From Isoetes taiwanensis (Eukaryota; Streptophyta; Lycopodiopsida; Isoetales; Isoetaceae), in contig JAJEKV010000014.1 in assembly GCA_021234155.1 (NCBI GenBank), positions 2,797,077 to 2,861,076 on the forward strand: DNA of 64,000 bases, written 5' to 3'. Under the pieces are notes generated by a model. That model was given only the letters and a program-made list of their open reading frames with translations. It was not told the origin of the DNA and searched no databases. A program made the position numbers and the translations under genes. This document shows, in pieces, positions 12,168 through 22,407 of this stretch; positions within the stretch are counted from its first letter, which is position 1; each line of letters opens with the position of its first letter.

Positions 12168-13130
12168 GTGAGTTTACTTTGTTCTATCGGTGTTTCTCGA
12201 CTTCGAAGTCGAGAAAACGTTCCTTTCAATACCTTTTTTTTCATTCTCGACTCGCGAAATCGAAAAAACTCGCTTCCTTTTCGGCTGATGTCATCATTTT
12301 CGGGGAATTCCGCGGTCAACGACTCGGATCATTGTCATTGGAAAGCATCGGTTCACTTCACGAGGAGGAGAATGCACTTCACAAAGACAATCCAGAGCGA
12401 GACAATCGCTAACAGCCGAAAGGACCCGGAGAAGATAATGATCCCGCATTTGGATCCCGATGAACCGAAATATGGTCGAGCCAAACTCCAAACGGGATCC
12501 AAATTTGGTCCCACCAAGCTTGTAATATTTGACGTCAATGGAGTATTAGGCCGGTATACCACCGACAAAGACGCCCCCGAGATTAACACCTTGCGCATCC
12601 CAATGAAAACAGAGCATAAAATAGTGTATCCGAGGCCTAGAGCTAAGGAAATTATTGAATGGTGCCCGAACGGGATTCGGTGGGCATATGGTCTTGTATG
12701 GCAAAGAAAAATATTGTCAATGTTCTTGGTGTTCTCGGCATTTCAGTTTTTGAAGTTCAAGTTCGCTTTGGGGAAACGAAAGGGTCGAAAGCATGTGAAG
12801 GACCTCGATCCAGCCATCACAAAGGGAAGCCTATAATGGTGAAAAGGCCGGGCCGGGGTTTATGAGCAATTCCGGGACTATGGCAAACACAACACGCTGA
12901 TCATAGACGACTCGCCTACAAGTGCTATCATAACGCGCAAAATACAATCATTGCTAAGCCATATCGACCAAGAATATGAGACGGATAGGTGGTTGTTCTT
13001 CGGACTCATCCGCCTTTGGCGAATCCCTCTTTGCCATTCTTGTCGCCGATGTGCTTTACGAACTATCCGAGCCTCCGCGAACCCGATCCAGAGCAAGCCG
13101 ATCATGAAAGCTATGGATCTACAAATACTT
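12168..13130 (+). pseudogene. FCP1/HAD-like phosphatase-type domain, frameshifted, with Asn in motif I
   Basis: The frame 12168-12836 reads KLVIFDVNGVLGRY, a HAD motif I with the nucleophile Asp at 12531-12533 and Asn (12537-12539) in place of the second, general-acid Asp. A second frame near 12659 gives VGIWSCMAKKNIVNVLGVL, which matches the usual motif II region of FCP1-type domains. A third frame gives YGKHNTLIIDDSP, with motif III DDSP at 12906-12917. The order and spacing fit an FCP1 homology domain (NIF family). Frameshifts between the motifs make it a pseudogene or a multi-exon gene with errors. Foldback motifs lie just upstream (12193-12216 and 12243-12270). A second domain of this kind, also with Asn, is at 42.3 kb. 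Confidence 0.6.
12193..12270. repeat. Perfect 24-bp palindrome and a related foldback
   Basis: 12193-12216 is a perfect palindrome, TTTCTCGACTTC followed directly by its reverse complement. 12243-12270 is a related, imperfect copy (TTCTCGACTCGCGAAATCGAAAAA). Both belong to the dispersed palindrome family of this region. Confidence 0.8.
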
Positions 13131-13244
13131 TGGTGAACAAGAAGAGTGACCCCCGCCGGATAGTCAAATTGTGTGAATATTGTAATCGAACGTGAACACA
13201 TGTATTGACCATTTTGTAATGAATATACTTGTATATTGAGTTTT

Positions 13245-13505
13245 CGATGCCTTTCGACTCACGAGTCGAGAAAGGCATGCTTGTCGGTTGATGAAATGCT
13301 TGTACAATCTATTATGATAATGCTTGTACATTGGGTTTCTCGACTTTCTCGACTCAGCGAGTCGAGAAAGGCATGTCCGGTTGTCTCGCTGACAAAAGCA
13401 TTTGTATGCTTCGTGTGTGATTGGATGCAACCATATTCTAATGAGAATGGTTGTACTTTGATTCTTTTATGGGCCTTTCTCGACTCGCGAAGTCGAAAAG
13501 ACACT
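13245..13505. repeat. Cluster of three CTCGACTCGCGAGTCGAG foldbacks
   Basis: Copies lie at 13249-13276, 13345-13371 and 13474-13500. Each has the form GCCTTTCTCGACTC, a 2-5 base loop, then the reverse-complement arm. Intervening sequence repeats 'atgcttgtac' words. A weaker half copy is at 14238-14262. The open frames here simply read through the palindromes. Confidence 0.75.
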
Positions 13506-13599
13506 ACTTCCCACGCCATTGGATGCGGTTGTATGGAATGAATGTTCTCCGTTGTAATTTGATTTCAACATTCTTTTCTTCGTTTTTGACTAATGGCAC

Positions 13600-14340
13600 C
13601 GTAATTGTTAATCATACTCTCCTTGCTCCGTGGGTTTAGGCACGATCCGACACCGGCCATGCATCCCGCCAGCATCACAGACCGCCCCAGCGACACTGCA
13701 TCCAGCTCAAGGCGGAAGAAATACCGCTTCGCACGGATCCCGTCCACGCTACACTCTTGCCCTACCTTTGGGACAAGGTTGCTCGCGACCAGAGGTTGCT
13801 CGCTACACCACGGGATAAAGAACAAAAGCGAAGAACAAAGAGATAGTCCAGAAGCTCAAGGCATCTTGCAAGCATTGCATAACATCCATGGAGGTTGGGG
13901 ATGGAGCATATTTGATGAAAGGTCATGGAGGCGAGTGGAGAAGTCGGGTGGACAGGTCGGCCCAGAGCTCCGTGAGGCACCTCCACGTGAGGCATTCCAC
14001 ACTCTTGAGTTGCCCCCAAGGCTTACAGACGGCATGAAGAAGCGCCACAAGTTAATCCCCTAAGGTGGACCACCTACCAAGATGATGTAATCAGAGTGAC
14101 GAAAAGACCGCCATGGTCTCTGCGTCCGATGTAAAATACATTGTATCTGTTCAATTTATTAATAAAAATTCATTTTCAACTAGATCTTTAGTTTCAAACT
14201 TTAATGAATTTCCTTTGTTTCAGTTGCATTGTTTTTGTTCTCGACTCGCGAACCTGGGAAAACTGCAGCACAGCTCGGATTCAGAGTTTTATTCAAAAAT
14301 TCGAATTAAGGATAGTTTTCGGGTCGGGGTGCTACTTTTT
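13600..14340 (+). other. Unassigned sequence with weak coding character
   Basis: Frames at 13605-14063 and 13630-13818 overlap; one reads KNKEIVQKLKASCKHCITSMEVGDGAYL after a stop. It might be more of the decayed gene upstream, but no domain is recognisable. From about 14100 the sequence is AT-rich with no feature seen. Confidence 0.2.
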
Positions 14341-14399
14341 ATGTAAATTAACCGGGTTCCAAAAAAAAATGGGAATGGAATGAGTCCCACTTTAATTAA

Positions 14400-14486
14400 A
14401 TACGACTTACTTGTTCTTTTACCAAATTAAAACCAGAATCTCTCTTGTCCTTATTTTTATTTCCAATTCCTTTAGGGCTAGGGCAA
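14400..14486 (-). pseudogene. C-terminal copia gag fragment left of the solo LTR
   Basis: Joined across the solo LTR, the minus strand continues directly from the second zinc knuckle. One frame reads SPKGIGNKNKDKRDSGFNLVKE, a basic tail typical after copia gag zinc knuckles. This shows the solo LTR landed inside gag. A stop follows near 14400. Confidence 0.55.
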
Positions 14487-16237
14487 TGTGACGTCCCCTA
14501 CTCGTATACGGTGCACTCACGGTATACAAACAGGAGTTCATCCCCCATACCAGCTCCATACTGATACAGGGCCCTCCACAATCACTGCACCCGTAACGAG
14601 GCATGATTGCATATTATGGTGGGCAAGCACAAACCGATTTGATTTCAGTCATCTTTTTAAGATTGGATAAACAACAGACCAAAAACAAAAATACTCCAGG
14701 ATTGCATACCTAGATGTTGGAACCGGATCATGAAATCCATATAACATGCATGGTTTTTTCCCTTTCCTTTTTTTTTTCTTGGAGGTAAACGGCAATTCTA
14801 AAAAACTCACCAAGAATAGAATTCTTATTAATTTTACATGATTTTAGGGGGTTAAGGGCGATTTTAGAATAATTACCAAGAATAAAATTCACATGGGGGC
14901 GAATCCAAGAATCCATCATTTAGTGATGTAGGCTAACTTATGAGTGGAGGGAGAAAATTTCGTAGACAAGGTGGCGATATTTTATTGGCACCACTCCTAA
15001 TTGATCCTACTCAACAATAGTGAAAAAAATGCAAATGTCCAAAAAAATAGCCTTTTGGCGATATTTCGAGCTTAAGGGCTACCCTGCTTTGCAGAGTAGG
15101 CTGAAAGGTGTCGGGACCTGACTGTAGCCCGCCGGATGCGTAGCCAAAGGGGCTACTTCTGGGTCTCATCCTCCCAGTTCCGATGAGGCAGGAAGGGATC
15201 TCTCCTTCTAGAGATCTACATGCTGACTCAAGATGACTAGAGGGCCACTGCCCGTATTCGACTGAACCCACTGGAAAGTGTACACCACTTCACGGGTGTC
15301 GAGTCCATGCCTTACCCGCACTCAGTGGTAAGCCATTAGACCTAGTCACAATGATCCCTGGTAGGCCTTACACACCAGAGGGATCGTTCAAGAGTCAGGA
15401 CATGAACCTCCTTCTTAGCCAGTCTGGCCCCTTCACCCACAACCCGGTGTGGTTCTTGTACACATGCCGATTCTATAGTGTGCTAGAGAGGCTAATCTAG
15501 GAGCATCTACTACCAAGCTTTAGGTCTCTACCCCCCTTCCCAATACAAGGAGTTCGTAGAGATACATCATCCACATACATCACAGAAGAACTAAAGAACT
15601 ATATCTAATCTATATCATAGAGTTAGGTTCTTTAGTTAGAGTCTGGTATCTAGAGATCTAGAGGGCTGCTATGGGCAATTTAATAGGCTAAACCTACTGA
15701 TTCTATGACTGAAAGATGGTTTAGACTATTCAATTGGCTAAATACCTGATCCTTGGGCTGCTCCTCCTGACCTGAGTTCGACCATCCTGCTGAACTGCTC
15801 GAATCAAGGAAAACTAATGGTGCAATTCTCTCAGGCAGAGTCTGGGAGGCGGTTTTGGCTCTTGAGGCAGCCAAAACAGAGCTCTAAAACCCTAGAAACG
15901 AAAAATGGGCAAGTTAGGGTTTCCCTTCTAAATAGACAAGGGGGTTAGGCTAGGGTTTCCAATTATCCCTTTAGGCATGTGGGATAATTGGGAATGGGCC
16001 CACTTGCCTTTAATGGCTAGATGGCAAAAATGTGCCCACATGGAAAGGTGTGCCCACATTAATGTGCACATTGGTAAATGTGCACATTAATAATAAATGC
16101 ACATACCTAGTAAGTTGCCCCCTAGGGGCTACCCACCTGGCTACACGTCGGCGTACACGTCAGTCAGAGTGGCGTGTACGCGTGACGAGGCAGTACAGTA
16201 TACGTCCTGGGACCGTATACTGTGCTGGAACGTCACA
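14487..16237. mobile_element. Solo LTR (~1.75 kb) with 5-bp GGCAA target duplication
   Basis: The sequence starts TGTGACGTCCCC and ends GGAACGTCACA, giving a TG...CA element with a short TGTGACG/CGTCACA terminal inverted repeat. GGCAA directly flanks both ends (14482-14486 and 16238-16242). It is related to the LTR at 28547-29501: both contain 'gcccg/ccttccggat.cgta' and 'gaggcaggaaggg.t' blocks in the same order and the same termini. No internal coding region is present, consistent with recombination between two LTRs. The short ORFs inside are not supported as genes. Confidence 0.85.
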
Positions 16238-16242
16238 GGCAA

Positions 16243-16475
16243 GCAGCAGCTAAATGCCCAAGGCCCTCACAATTAAAGCACATGTTTTCTTTCAGCTTTG
16301 AACAATTGTTTTTTAAATGCCCATATGAGTTACAACCATAACATTGTCCTAATTTCTTTCTTGCATTTTCCATTCGTCTTTTCTTTCTTCCTGCAAATAG
16401 TACCTCAGAGTTTTCTTCTTCCCCTTTTAAGGTCTTGTTGTTGGCAAATGGCGCCATGGCCCTTGATGAACCCAA
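16243..16475 (-). pseudogene. Copia gag zinc-knuckle segment
   Basis: The minus-strand frame contains two CCHC knuckles, CYGCNSYGHLKNNC and CFNCEGLGHLAAAC, which bind retrotransposon RNA during particle assembly. A basic stretch (GRKKRRMENARKK) precedes them. The segment is cut at the right by the ~0.9 kb insert and at the left by the solo LTR at 16237/16238. It belongs with the N-terminal gag at 17369-18073. Confidence 0.8.
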
Positions 16476-17430
16476 ATGGGTTCATTCGTACAATTTTTTT
16501 GAAATTCTATTATAGCTCCGAGATAAAGAATTTGTCTACGTACTGACAATATGTTGTCCTCCATGAGTGTACATAAATGGAAAAATTTATGAAAAATATA
16601 GAAAGCTTCTATTACCAAATATAATATGGAGTCGAATGCAAAGGGGTCAAGTTTATTCTCAAAGTCTTTAACATTTCTCACATTATTTTGCAAAAATGAT
16701 TTTTCCTAAGGATTGTAATTCTTCCATCTTGTAAATCATGATATGAGAAATCTATCACAAAAAGAATTAGAAAAATCTATGGTATAATTTTCGAGAAATA
16801 ATTCCTTAAAGTTTGAAGTTCAGAAGTTCTTTATGGACCCAGTTAGGTCCCCAGAGCATCAAAACTTTGAAAATTCATAGTACTACTCCACTTTTTTAAA
16901 AATGAAATCCATTTAGCAAGACGTGTAGTACTTAGTATCTATTTCCACTGAAAAATAATAGTACCTTCACATTCTTATTCTATTTCAAATATTATGGATA
17001 TGAAATGGTTCCTGGATGTCTGTTTTTCATAAATTCCTTACAGACCTGATTGGGTCTCTCAAGGATTGAAATTATGATTTGCTCATTGATACATCAAATT
17101 TTTATGAAATCACATGAAATTTGAAAAATGAGTAGCATTTGTCAAATATGTTCATAGAAAATTAATGTTATCTTGAAATTTGTATTCCATGTTGAGTGTC
17201 ATGAGATTATATCATATCATAAAAACCATTGAATTGGGTGTATTTCAAGGTGCGATTGTGCCAAACTTGTGAAGAATTTTATTTTGCCATTGAATATGGT
17301 GGTACAACTTCGAGTTAATCTTACAATTCAGGTGTTCATATTTAAAATCTCATAAGTGTCACGAAGAACTAGTCTCTAATATGAAGAAGGGATTGAGGGA
17401 CCCATATGGGTTGATGAACCCAAACAGGTC
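16461..17430. mobile_element. ~0.9 kb insert of unknown class within copia gag
   Basis: The gag reading frame is interrupted between about 17430 and 16461. On the minus strand both junctions carry the 14-base direct repeat TTTGGGTTCATCAA, which could be a target duplication or part of a repeated end. Variants of GGGACCCA..TGGGTC and AACCCAAATGGGTT occur at both ends and internally (16837, 17042), suggesting foldback-like ends. The interior is AT-rich and has no gene. Confidence 0.45.
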
Positions 17431-18073
17431 CCTGAGACAACTCTAGTCTTAATATTTTCTGTTGCTCAATTTCAGTTCTTATCATAAGCTCAGCCTTTTC
17501 TCTATTTCTAGCTATTGTTCTAACTAATGTAGACAGTTGCTCAAACTTAGAAAATGCTCTTGAAAGAGAAAGCATATGGAAGTCTTTTGTTATTGGAACT
17601 CCAGCTGCCTCAAGGTCTGTAACAATGTTATCATCCCTTTGAAAAAAAACAGTTAGATTATCTTCTTCCTTAAATTTTAATCTTCTCAGCTCCCTGTCAA
17701 GCAGTTCAATTTGTGATGAATTTTTCACCTCATAGTTCTTTATCAAAAAATACCACATCTCCTTGGGTGTTTTATTTTTGATTTTGAACATGATACTAGA
17801 ACTTAGCTTACTAGCAATAATACATCCTGCATGATGTGCTCTTTTTGTGTTGCTCCCACTTCCAGCAACATTTATAGATGCCTCACTTGCACCACTGTCA
17901 CGTGAGTTTGCAGTGCTGCTCTCACCTTCTTCAGTACTTTCTCCAATCACCAGATCCCAAAGATCTTCAGCCAGCAACACGTCCTTCATCCTTTCCTTCC
18001 ATGCCTGAAATCCTGCTTCACTCTGAAATATCTCAACTCCATTGAGCATTGAAGAACCAAGTCTAGTTGCCAT
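17369..18073 (-). pseudogene. Copia-type gag, N-terminal part (UBN2-like)
   Basis: The ORF starts 3 bases after the primer binding site and encodes 234 residues. Characteristic elements are FQAWKERMKDVLLAEDLWDLV near residue 22, and the later TPKEMWYFLIKNY and LDRELRRLKFKEEDNLTVFFQ region. A Ser-rich linker lies between. This is the capsid part of a copia gag. The zinc knuckles that should follow are displaced to 16475 by an insertion, and the C-terminal residues of this ORF (VWVHQPIWVPQ) already come from that insert or its junction. Confidence 0.85.
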
Positions 18074-18089
18074 TAGACTCTGATACCAA

Positions 18090-18668
18090 TGTTAAACAAA
18101 GTGAGTATGAACTTAGAATCAACAATTCTAAGTAAATATATTGGCAACTAACTTCAAATAAACTAGTTAAGCTATATAAAAGCTTTAACTATAGATTTCA
18201 GTCTCAAACAACTACAATTCCAATGTCAATAATCCAAATGAATGTAATTCATTATAACCATTCCCCTGCAACTAATCGGGCCTTTCAACTCAGCACATCG
18301 AATACAACTTAAGTTTTTAATTTATAGATCAGATCCTTGCCGCTTGCAGGCGGTTTCAGATCAATCCAGTTCGGTCGCCTCACCTGTAGGAGGTCGTTCG
18401 ATTTGATTCGACCTCCTTATATAACTATAAATAACTGAACATTATTTTCATGAAATTCGCTGACTATAAGGTTTTAACCTTTGCCATTTTAGAACTTCAA
18501 ACCATTAAGTATTTTAACCATGTCTTCTCCTTATTCATTGAATATGTCTTCACTACTAGTGTCCTTCATCACACATTCAATAGAACCTAGTCTCCTCCTT
18601 AACCATTGAATTTCTCTTCTCAACTAGTGTTTACCTTTCACACATCTGAACTATATCTAATTTTAACA
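18090..18668 (-). mobile_element. 5' LTR of the copia-type remnant
   Basis: On the plus strand the segment starts TGTTAAAC and ends TTTTAACA, so LTR termini are TG...CA with a short inverted repeat. On the minus strand it is followed, after one base, by TGGTATCAGAGTC (18076-18088), complementary to the 3' end of initiator tRNA-Met. The matching 3' LTR is not in the window. The outer boundary at 18668 rests on the terminal repeat alone and is less certain. Confidence 0.65.
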
Positions 18669-19185
18669 TTTTTCAACACACTTACAATAAGAATAAGCAT
18701 GCTTGGCGTTCTTTTGCCTACTATATTTGCAAATCAGACTCTAAATTCGGAGCCTGAGGGCGTGTTTCTCTGTGCCCAAGAAATGAGGCCAAACTGGAAG
18801 AAGGCGTGAGAGAGCTTTTAACTATGACCGTTAAATAGACAGGTAGAAATACACAACAGACCCTTCACAGGGCCTAAGTCACGAACAGCTCAAAGGCACG
18901 AACATCATGGAGCCTCATATTCATATTCGGGCGATGGAGCGCAAGAGAACATTTGATAGATTGAGGAGCTTGGACGCACCGCCATAGCTGGCCACTCCCG
19001 CTCCCGTATATCAATGTCAGATGTCCATTTAGATTGTCCCAGAAACAGGTGGCATGAAAATATAAACTTAGATTGCGACCCAGAAAAATTCTATCGAGGG
19101 AGAACAGAAAAAATTTAACTCTCGATTATTTATGTCTAGATCTAGATAGAAATTTTGTTCAATCTTGAGAGGGTGGATACCTATC
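18669..19185. other. Intergenic, nothing recognised
   Basis: No convincing ORF, RNA gene or repeat in this stretch. The frame at 18606-18809 overlaps the LTR end and is not supported. Confidence 0.4.
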
Positions 19186-19189
19186 ATTA

Positions 19190-19620
19190 TTGAAGAAAAT
19201 CCATTGTTTAAATGAAAAAACGAAATTGCGAAAACGAAATGGCTACAATGTTAAGTAACCTACTACTTAGAGATATCGTCAAATACCAAGAAGAAAAGAG
19301 AAGATTATATAAAAGTCTGCACTATCTTAATTAGAGTGTTGACTTTAGCGGTTTCATAATAGCGACCCCATTAAAAAAAAGGATGAGAAAGATAAAAAGA
19401 AGGGAACGTGCAAGAACATGAATTGGTCCGATTGATAGAGATCATGATCTCCTTTGAGGCTTAAGGTTGTGGTTGACGTGGCAATTTTAATCGTAGCCAA
19501 GTGTATATAAAGGAAACATAATTGGGAAACACAATAGGAATCCACTTAAAAAAAGTCTCTTGAACGCAAAGGTTGAAAGTTCTAGATATGTGCTCCTTTA
19601 TAAAGGATCACAAATCTCTC
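19190..19620 (+). promoter_or_regulatory. Chitinase-type upstream module, copy 1
   Basis: This is a diverged copy of the chitinase upstream region at 20140-20640. It shares 'accaagaagaaaagagaagattatataaaagtct', 'gaacatgaattgg.ccgattgat' and 'gtggcaattttaat.g.agccaagtg'. A TATA-like TTTATAAAGG lies at 19597-19606 (TATAAA at 19599-19604), just before the broken chitinase copy. Confidence 0.65.
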
Positions 19621-19915
19621 ATGATCATACCAAATATGTATGCAGCCCAAACATATCCCTTGTCTAAAATCAATGCCAATCTCTACACCCATCTCTTCAA
19701 ATGGCACTACCTTCACAATCAGCCCTTCCACTGGAGACTCCGGCGCATTCAACACTTCTCTAAGACCCTGAAGTCCAAAAACCCTTGGATCTATTCTCTC
19801 ATTTCAATTGGAGGTGGAGGGTCTGATTCTAACGCATTTTCTTCCATGGCTAGATCGCAAAGTTCAGGCATCCAACTCACATTTACAAGTGAAAGGCCAA
19901 ACGTGCCCTAGTTCA
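19573..19915 (+). pseudogene. Truncated class V chitinase pseudogene
   Basis: The 112-residue frame matches the intact chitinase 0.7 kb downstream in YAAQTYPLSKINANLYTHLF and KTLKSKNPWIY, LISIGGGGSDSNAF. It lacks the signal peptide. The segment between the two matches is out of frame (the gene's Tyr-Ala-Phe-Ala-Asp-Leu stretch is lost), and similarity stops soon after SMARS. The catalytic DxxDxDxE region is absent. It has its own copy of the upstream module and TATA-like box, so it arose by duplication of promoter plus first coding part. It is non-functional as an enzyme. Confidence 0.85.
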
Positions 19916-20139
19916 TCCTATTGGCAACTTCTTACTACTATAAAGTATACTATGTTTTGCCATCACATGATACAATGATACCAACAACCACTGAATAATA
20001 ATTACGAGAACACAAGGCGGTAATTTGGGTTCCAATCTTACATATTTAGCGGCATACTTGCAGCATTCCAAGCTAGCACAGAACCCCTAATTTTCTTGTG
20101 TAAGTGGCTGAAACGCTTCTAAGCTTTTATGATATGCAA

Positions 20140-20640
20140 CTGATATAGTCAAAAGGTGATACAACTAAAGAAAATTTGTTTAATGATTAGTTGGTAGGTA
20201 CAAATCATTATCTAAAAAATTTCATTGTTTTAAGGGAAGAAAAGTAATCTACATACCTAGATATTATTGTAACATACCAAGAAGAAAAAGGGAAGATTAT
20301 ATAAAAGTCTTTGCTATATTAATTACATTTTGTCACTAGAAGAAGTCAAAGCATAACGTGCAATTTCATGATACCGACCCCATAGGAAAAAAGATGAATA
20401 GATAAAAGAAGGAACGTGCATGAACATGAATTGGCCCCATTGATCTAGGTGATGATCTTTAGGTTAGTAACTAAGGCTGTGGTCAAGCAACATTGATGTG
20501 GCAATTTTAATTGCGGCCAAGTGCAAACACTATGGAAACACACTAGGAATGCACTTAAAAATTCAAACCTTGAAAAGTTTCCCGATAGCTCCTTTATAAA
20601 GGATCACAAAAATCTCTATGATCATTCCAAATAGGAAGAG
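20140..20640 (+). promoter_or_regulatory. Upstream region of the chitinase gene, copy 2 of a repeated module
   Basis: A TATA box TATAAA lies at 20595-20600 within the palindromic CCTTTATAAAGG, 55 bases before the first ATG. The upstream 450 bases are shared with 19190-19620 and, inverted, with 34130-34850 and 35155-35400. No specific transcription-factor site is claimed. Confidence 0.6.
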
Positions 20641-20654
20641 ACCTTAAGCTTGTA

Positions 20655-21925
20655 ATGCCAACAACCTTCAAAATGGAAATGCACTTGTTTTGCTTGGCAT
20701 ATGTTGTCTTTTGCATTTCCATTTTGAAGGGGTCAGAGTGTCACTTCCCAATAAGGGCAGCATACTGGCCTGCATATGCAGCCCAAACATATCCCTTATC
20801 TAAAGTCAATGCCAATCTCTACACCCATCTCTTCTATGCATTTGCAGATCTGAATGGCACTACCTTCACAATCAGCCCTTCCACCGGAGACTCCGGCGCG
20901 ATCAGCACTTTCTCTAAGACCCTCAAGTCCAAAAATCCATGGATTTATACTCTCATTTCAATTGGAGGTGGAGGGTCTGATACAAATGCCTTTTCTGCCA
21001 TGGCCAGATCTGCAAGGTCCAGGAAAATATTCATCAACAGCACAATTTCTCTTGCCAGAGAGCACTGCTTTGATGGGCTAGATCTGGACTGGGAATTTCC
21101 ACAGAATTCAACGGATATGGCCAACTTGGGGATTCTACTTGCTGAATGGAGAAAAATGGCAAGGGTGGAATCGAAAGCTTCAGGATTGCCTGTGCTATTA
21201 ATTACTGCAGCAGTTTACTACGCTGCAACAGTAGAAAACGTTGGGGGAGGAACGTATCCGATAAGTGCAATTAAAGCTAATTTAAATTTTGTTAATCTTA
21301 TGGCGTTTGATTATCACGGTAGCTGGGAGCCCAACACGACAGGTGTGCATACTGCGGTATTCGATCCGAGCGGAGGGGTGAATACGAACTCCGGTATCAC
21401 CAAATGGCTGAACGCAGGGCTGCCTGCTTCAAAGGCAGTGCTGGGTCTGGCCATGTATGGCAGGGAATGGAATCTGAAAAATTCTTCAGACCATGGAATT
21501 GGCTCCCCTGCTGTTGGAGTTCCTTCTGATAGTACCCCTCTTTTTTCTTCCATTGTTAGATTTATCAAGCAAAATAATGCCTCCCTCGTTTTTGATAATA
21601 CTACCCTCTGCTCATACTGCTACTCTGGAACTTCCTGGATCGGATTTGATGACCGGATCTCCATAGCTGCCAAAGTTGGCTTCCTAAAGAGTAAAGGCTT
21701 GCAAGGGTATTTCTTCTGGACAGCTAGTTATGATGATAAGAAAGATACTCTCTCTAAAACAGGTATTCACTTTGCGTTTTCTGCCCTTTTTTTAATTTTA
21801 TGGCTAATATTCTCTTAATTTTATGGCTAATATTCTCTCTCTTCGATTCAGCTGCTCGAGCCCTTGTCGGTCAGAAGTGGAGACAAATGCCTAAGCATGC
21901 CAGCAATTTGAAATGCTTGTCTTAA
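20655..21925 (+). CDS. Class V chitinase (GH18), secreted, two exons
   Basis: The enzyme hydrolyses chitin beta-1,4 linkages with retention, by substrate-assisted catalysis, and is expected to act in the apoplast or vacuole in defence. Exon 1 is 20655-21762 and exon 2 is 21852-21925 (AG|GTATTC ... ATTCAG|CTGC), giving 393 residues. Reading through the intron instead gives a hydrophobic tail, which is artefactual. Seen in the protein: hydrophobic signal peptide at about residues 9-28, SIGGGGSD near 102, and the catalytic FDGLDLDWEFP with Asp140, Asp143, Asp145 and the acid Glu147. Further along are AFDYHGSWEP, AMYGREW, and GYFFWTASYDD followed by a spliced ALVGQKW end. There is no LysM or chitin-binding domain. 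The start could also be Met7 or Met9. It appears intact. Confidence 0.93.
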
Positions 21926-22405
21926 AATTAGGACTGGCAACATTCTATGATTATAATTGTTAAATGCACTTCCACTACTTTGTACACTTCTATACAGTTT
22001 GGCTTCCATATGGGAAAAAATTTTAGTAGTAACCCTGGGAGTAGCCAAACTCTTAGGGCCAGATTCCACTACTGCGGTAGATCCAGACCTTGCTCCTTTC
22101 AACTACCAAGCAATTTGAAGCAGACTATAGAAATTGGCATCCCATTCAAGTCGTGCTAGTTCCTAGATTCACACATTCTTCAGCGTAGCTGGAAGGCTTT
22201 GCATGCATCTGCCAGGGATCTGATGGGCAACATTCCCCATAAAAAAAAAAAGGGGGGGATATATGATTCCACGTCAGGGATTTTCACCCTGCAATGGAAT
22301 CGCAATAGCGACACGGATCCCCCTCGCCAGATGAAGATCCTTGGGCATCAATGTCACCCTCTTCGCGTGGATGGCGCACAAATTCCCTCCTCGAAGAGTT
22401 AGACG
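21926..22405. other. Intergenic region 3' of the chitinase gene
   Basis: Probable chitinase 3' UTR, then unassigned sequence. The run of A and G at 22240-22256 is a simple repeat. No gene is supported; the frames at 21947-22159 and 22199-22402 have no domain. Confidence 0.4.
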
Positions 22406-22407
22406 AG

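Larger units (their letters stand above)
14345..18668 (-). mobile_element. Ty1/copia-type LTR retrotransposon remnant, nested insertions
   Basis: Read on the minus strand, the order is 5' LTR (18090-18668), Met-tRNA primer binding site (18076-18088), gag (17369-18073), gag zinc knuckles (16243-16475) and a last gag stretch (about 14400-14486). The gag is interrupted by a ~0.9 kb insert (about 16461-17430) and by a solo LTR (14487-16237). No pol (protease, integrase, reverse transcriptase) is visible, so the element is truncated at its 3' side near 14.35 kb, where the unrelated palindrome-rich DNA begins. Confidence 0.75.

Noticed and set aside
21763-21818. Hydrophobic C-terminal tail of the chitinase read as a membrane anchor
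   Set aside because: It is intron read-through; splicing at 21762/21852 gives a family-typical end (AARALVGQKW) and a stop at 21925.
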